Positions 38,082 to 40,238 of a DNA stretch of 40,238 bases are shown here, one piece after another. Made by a program: the position numbers and the translations under genes. Location: the NCBI RefSeq assembly GCF_003201855.1, contig NZ_QJKI01000030.1, positions 1-40,238 on the forward strand. The letters are read 5' to 3'. The notes beneath the pieces are model-generated. The model was not told the origin of the DNA. It searched no databases and saw nothing but the letters and a program-made list of their open reading frames with translations. Numbering within the stretch: the first letter of the stretch is position 1; each line of letters starts with the position of its first letter. The DNA is from Rivihabitans pingtungensis. Its GTDB lineage: Bacteria > Pseudomonadota > Gammaproteobacteria > Burkholderiales > Aquaspirillaceae.

Positions 38082-39047
38082 TCAGTAGGTTTCCGCCAGC
38101 ACATGGCCGGGCGCGCCTTTATCGTCTTTATCTTTGCCTTGGGCCGGAGATTTCGCCTCGGCGGCGGCGCGCGCCAGCAGTTCGGTGTGGCCGCGTCCGG
38201 CGGCCGGGCGGCTGGCGCGCCATTCCACCAGCGACTTCAGCCCCAGCGTCAGCAAGGCGGTCAGCGCCAGCAGCGAGGCGCAGGCAAAGGCGCCGACAAA
38301 GTTGTATTCGTTGTACAAAATTTCCACATGCAGCGGAATGGTGTTGGTTTCGCCGCGAATATGGCCAGACACCACGCTCACCGCGCCAAACTCGCCCATG
38401 GCGCGCGCCGTGCACAGAATCACCCCGTACAGCAGGCCCCATTTGACATTGGGCAGCGTCACCCGCCAGAAGGTCTGCCAGCCCGAGGCGCCCAGCACCC
38501 GCGCGGCCTGTTCTTCATCGGTGCCTTGTGCCTGCATCAGCGGAATCAGCTCGCGGGCGACAAACGGGAAAGTCACAAACACGGTGGCCAGCACAATGCC
38601 CGGCACGGCAAAGATGATTTTCACGTCATGCGCCGCCAGCCACGGCCCCAGCCAGCCCTGCGCGCCAAACAACAGCACGTAAATCAGGCCGGCCACCACC
38701 GGCGACACCGAAAACGGCAGGTCAATCAGCGTGATCAACACCTGTTTGCCCGGAAACTCAAACTTGGCGATGGCCCAGGCGGCGGCCACGCCAAACACCA
38801 GATTCAGCGGCACGGCAATCACCGTGGTCAGCAGGGTCAGCTTGACCGCCTCCACCGCCTCGGGCTCGACCAGCGCCGCCAGATACAGCTCGAATCCCTT
38901 GGTCAAGGCCTCGTAAAACACGCTGACCAGCGGGGTGAGCAGAAACACCGCCAGATACCCCAGCGCCAGCGCGGTGAGCGTCAGTCGCACCCAGGCCGGC
39001 TCGGTGGTGCTGCGGCTGCGGCGGTCGGTCGCAGAAGAAAGATTCAT
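38082..39047 (-). CDS. cysW: sulfate ABC transporter permease CysW
   Basis: 321 aa with six membrane helices. CysW blocks: FYEALTKGFELYLAALVEPEAVEAVKLTLLTTVIAVPLN, DLPFSVSPVVAGLIYVLLFG, the EAA loop ARVLGASGWQTFWRVTLPNVKWGLLYG, and GEFGAVSVVSGHIRGETNTIPLHVEILYNEY. The C-terminal 45 residues are a hydrophilic Ala/Lys-rich tail longer than in the E. coli protein. GAGG precedes the ATG. It follows cysT by 44 bp. Confidence 0.95.
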   Translation of the reverse strand: MNLSSATDRRSRSTTEPAWVRLTLTALALGYLAVFLLTPLVSVFYEALTKGFELYLAALVEPEAVEAVKLTLLTTVIAVPLNLVFGVAAAWAIAKFEFPGKQVLITLIDLPFSVSPVVAGLIYVLLFGAQGWLGPWLAAHDVKIIFAVPGIVLATVFVTFPFVARELIPLMQAQGTDEEQAARVLGASGWQTFWRVTLPNVKWGLLYGVILCTARAMGEFGAVSVVSGHIRGETNTIPLHVEILYNEYNFVGAFACASLLALTALLTLGLKSLVEWRASRPAAGRGHTELLARAAAEAKSPAQGKDKDDKGAPGHVLAETY

Positions 39048-39091
39048 GATTCGTCCTCAAAGTGGGAAAGCGGCAGCCAGGTGGGCGGCGG

Positions 39092-39928
39092 TCAACGGCG
39101 GCCCGGGCGGCGGCTGGCCCACCACTGAATCAGGTTGATCGCCAGCAGCAGCACAAAAGAAATCACCAGCATCAGCACGGCAATGGCGCTGGCCCCGGCG
39201 TAGTCGTATTGCTCCAGCTTGCTGATGATCAGCAGCGGGGTGATTTCCGACACCAGCGGGATATTGCCGGCGATGAAAATCACCGAACCAAACTCGCCAG
39301 TGGCGCGGGCAAAAGCCAGGGTGAAGCCGGTCAGCAGGGCCGGCAGCACCGCCGGAAAAATCACCCGGCGCAGCGTTTGCCAGCGGCTGGCGCCCAGGCA
39401 GGCGGCGGCTTCTTCCAGTTCGGTTTCCAGCTCTTGCAGCACCGGCTGCACGGTGCGCACCACAAACGGCAGGCCGATAAAGGTCAGCGCCACCACCACG
39501 CCCAGCGGGGTGAACGCCACTTTCAGGCCCAGCGGGGCCAGCAACTGGCCAAACCAGCCATTGGGCGCATACAGCGTGGTCAGCGCGATGCCGGCCACTG
39601 CGGTGGGCAGGGCAAACGGCAAATCCACCAGCGCATCAATCAGCCGCTTGCCGGGAAACGGATAGCGCACCAGCACCCAGGCCACCAGCAGGCCAAACAC
39701 GGCATTGATGGCGGCGGCCAGCAGCGAAGCGCCAAACGACAGCCGCAAGGAAGCCAGCACCCGCTCGGTGGTGACGGTGGCCCAGAATGTGTCCAGGCCG
39801 AGCAGGGCGCTTTTGAGCACCAGCGCCGCCAGTGGCAACAGGACAATCAGGCACAGCCAGAACAGGCTGTAGCCCAGCCCCAGGCCAAAGCCCGGCAGCA
39901 CACTGTGTTGTTTGAATCGGAGCGACAT
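39092..39928 (-). CDS. cysT: sulfate ABC transporter permease CysT (CysU)
   Basis: 278 aa, six helices. Starts with MSLRFKQHSVLPGFGLGLG, typical of CysT. Blocks: DLPFALPTAVAGIALTTLYAPNGW, EEAAACLGASRWQTLRRVIFPAVLPALLTGFTLAFARATGEFGSVIFIAGN. First gene of the sulfate operon; no sbp or cysP binding-protein gene is in the window. The Shine-Dalgarno is weak. The promoter with an upstream dyad is at 39961-40028. Confidence 0.95.
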   Translation of the reverse strand: MSLRFKQHSVLPGFGLGLGYSLFWLCLIVLLPLAALVLKSALLGLDTFWATVTTERVLASLRLSFGASLLAAAINAVFGLLVAWVLVRYPFPGKRLIDALVDLPFALPTAVAGIALTTLYAPNGWFGQLLAPLGLKVAFTPLGVVVALTFIGLPFVVRTVQPVLQELETELEEAAACLGASRWQTLRRVIFPAVLPALLTGFTLAFARATGEFGSVIFIAGNIPLVSEITPLLIISKLEQYDYAGASAIAVLMLVISFVLLLAINLIQWWASRRPGRR

Positions 39929-39960
39929 GGGGCACCCGGTAGAAGAAATCGATGGGGACG

Positions 39961-39990
39961 ATTACACCGGTTGCTGCTAGGAACGGTCAA
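39961..39990 (-). promoter_or_regulatory. sigma-70 promoter of cysTWA
   Basis: Minus strand TTGACC (39990-39985), 18-nt spacer, TGTAAT (39966-39961), close in sequence to the metN promoter. Start would be about 39954, with a leader of about 25 nt. Confidence 0.7.
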
Positions 39991-40007
39991 AGCTTAGGAA
40001 TTTGTGT

Positions 40008-40028
40008 TTTAGATTAAATTGATCTAAA
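40008..40028. promoter_or_regulatory. candidate CysB-family activator site
   Basis: TTTAGAT-N7-ATCTAAA, a perfect 7-bp dyad ending 17 bp upstream of the cysT -35 element, a class I activator position. A shorter relative lies upstream of tauA. Confidence 0.5.
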
Positions 40029-40117
40029 GAGGCTGGCCACATCTTGTGCAGGGCATCGGCAGGCAGGCGGACACAGGCTGGAGGTGGCGTGGTCAGGTCG
40101 GGGGTGAGCGGCTGAGC

Positions 40118-40136
40118 GCGGCGCAGACTGCGCCGC
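40118..40136. terminator. short perfect hairpin before the IS element
   Basis: GCGGCGCA-GAC-TGCGCCGC, 8-bp stem with a 3-nt loop. It could be the end of a transcript unit or part of the IS flank; no T tract. Confidence 0.35.
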
Positions 40137-40145
40137 ATCCCGCTA

Positions 40146-40238
40146 GAGCCTGTTCTGAACTATCCCATAGCGGTAAAATCCAAGCCCCATGGAAAACCGC
40201 AAACCTTACCCATCCGATGTCAGCGACGAAGAATGGGC
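40146..40238 (+). mobile_element. left end of an IS5-family insertion sequence (cut by window end)
   Basis: The sequence from about AGCCTGTTCTGAAC, after a CTAG, precedes a transposase start by about 40 bp, the usual compact IS leader. The exact terminal repeat cannot be fixed without the other end. Confidence 0.65.
40189..40238 (+). CDS. IS5-family transposase N-terminus (partial)
   Basis: ATG followed by codons for MENRKPYPSDVSDEEWA, running off the window. PYPSDVSDEEW is the hallmark start of IS5-type DDE transposases with a DUF4096 N-terminal domain. Only 17 codons are visible. A GGTAAAAT box lies about 20 bp upstream. Confidence 0.8.
   Translation, partial: MENRKPYPSDVSDEEW

Noticed and set aside
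1..40238. tRNA, rRNA or CRISPR arrays
   Set aside because: No cloverleaf with CCA-end, no conserved rRNA blocks and no regularly spaced repeats were seen on either strand.

Overview
This is a GC-rich proteobacterial chromosome segment. Gene content (CysTWA, TauABCD, MetNIQ, an SfnR-type regulator, paired CHR-domain genes, an AcrB-type pump) and general codon style suggest a betaproteobacterium, possibly of the Neisseriales/Chromobacteriaceae. That assignment is inference; there is no rRNA or tRNA gene in the window. The dominant theme is sulfur acquisition.

Layout. 1-1509: 3' part of a secreted RTX/DUF4214 protein. 1546-8858 (minus): one apparent operon in the order sfnG, a degenerate acyl-CoA-ligase-like gene, livG, livH, livM, livK, livF, behind a sigma-54 promoter at 8963-8978. 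9213-13149: two divergent paralogous acyl-CoA-dehydrogenase-fold flavoproteins, the second overlapping an SfnR-like sigma-54 activator. 13514-15058: an outer-membrane channel (sigma-54 promoter) followed by ribA. 15226-21519: msuE-like FMN reductase (sigma-54 promoter), a DszC-like flavoprotein, SfnB, a DszA-like monooxygenase and a second LivK paralog. 21525-21929: fused 3' remnants of a histidine kinase and an ABC ATPase (deletion scar). 22129-23203: split chromate transporter. 23221-29588: a MarR regulator divergent from an RND tripartite pump. 29793-32112 (minus): metNIQ-like ABC system whose ATPase lacks the NIL domain. 32479-36025: tauABC-tauD. 36319-36889: an SMR transporter and a 41-aa ORF. 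36978-39928 (minus): cysTWA sulfate importer. 40189-end: start of an IS5-type transposase.

How it fits together. The 1.5-21.5 kb block reads as a self-contained organosulfur scavenging island. It encodes an outer-membrane channel, two periplasmic LivK-type binding proteins, one LivFGHM membrane complex, FMNH2-dependent monooxygenases (SfnG, DszA-like), four DszC/SfnB-type flavoproteins, an FMN reductase, and GTP cyclohydrolase II to feed flavin synthesis. Four good sigma-54 promoters (GG-N10-GC) lie close to copies of a dyad, TGCTG-N6-CAGCA, which I propose is the operator of the SfnR-like activator encoded in the middle. The inorganic sulfate (cys), taurine (tau) and methionine-type (met) systems on the right half complete a sulfur-uptake region. 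The tau and cys control regions share a TTTAGA-type dyad that may be a CysB-family site.

The most novel element is the coupling of a dimethyl-sulfone monooxygenase gene to a branched-chain-amino-acid-type ABC transporter and to an acyl-CoA ligase homologue whose ATP-binding loop has been lost. A dispersed palindromic repeat family (four copies) punctuates the same region.
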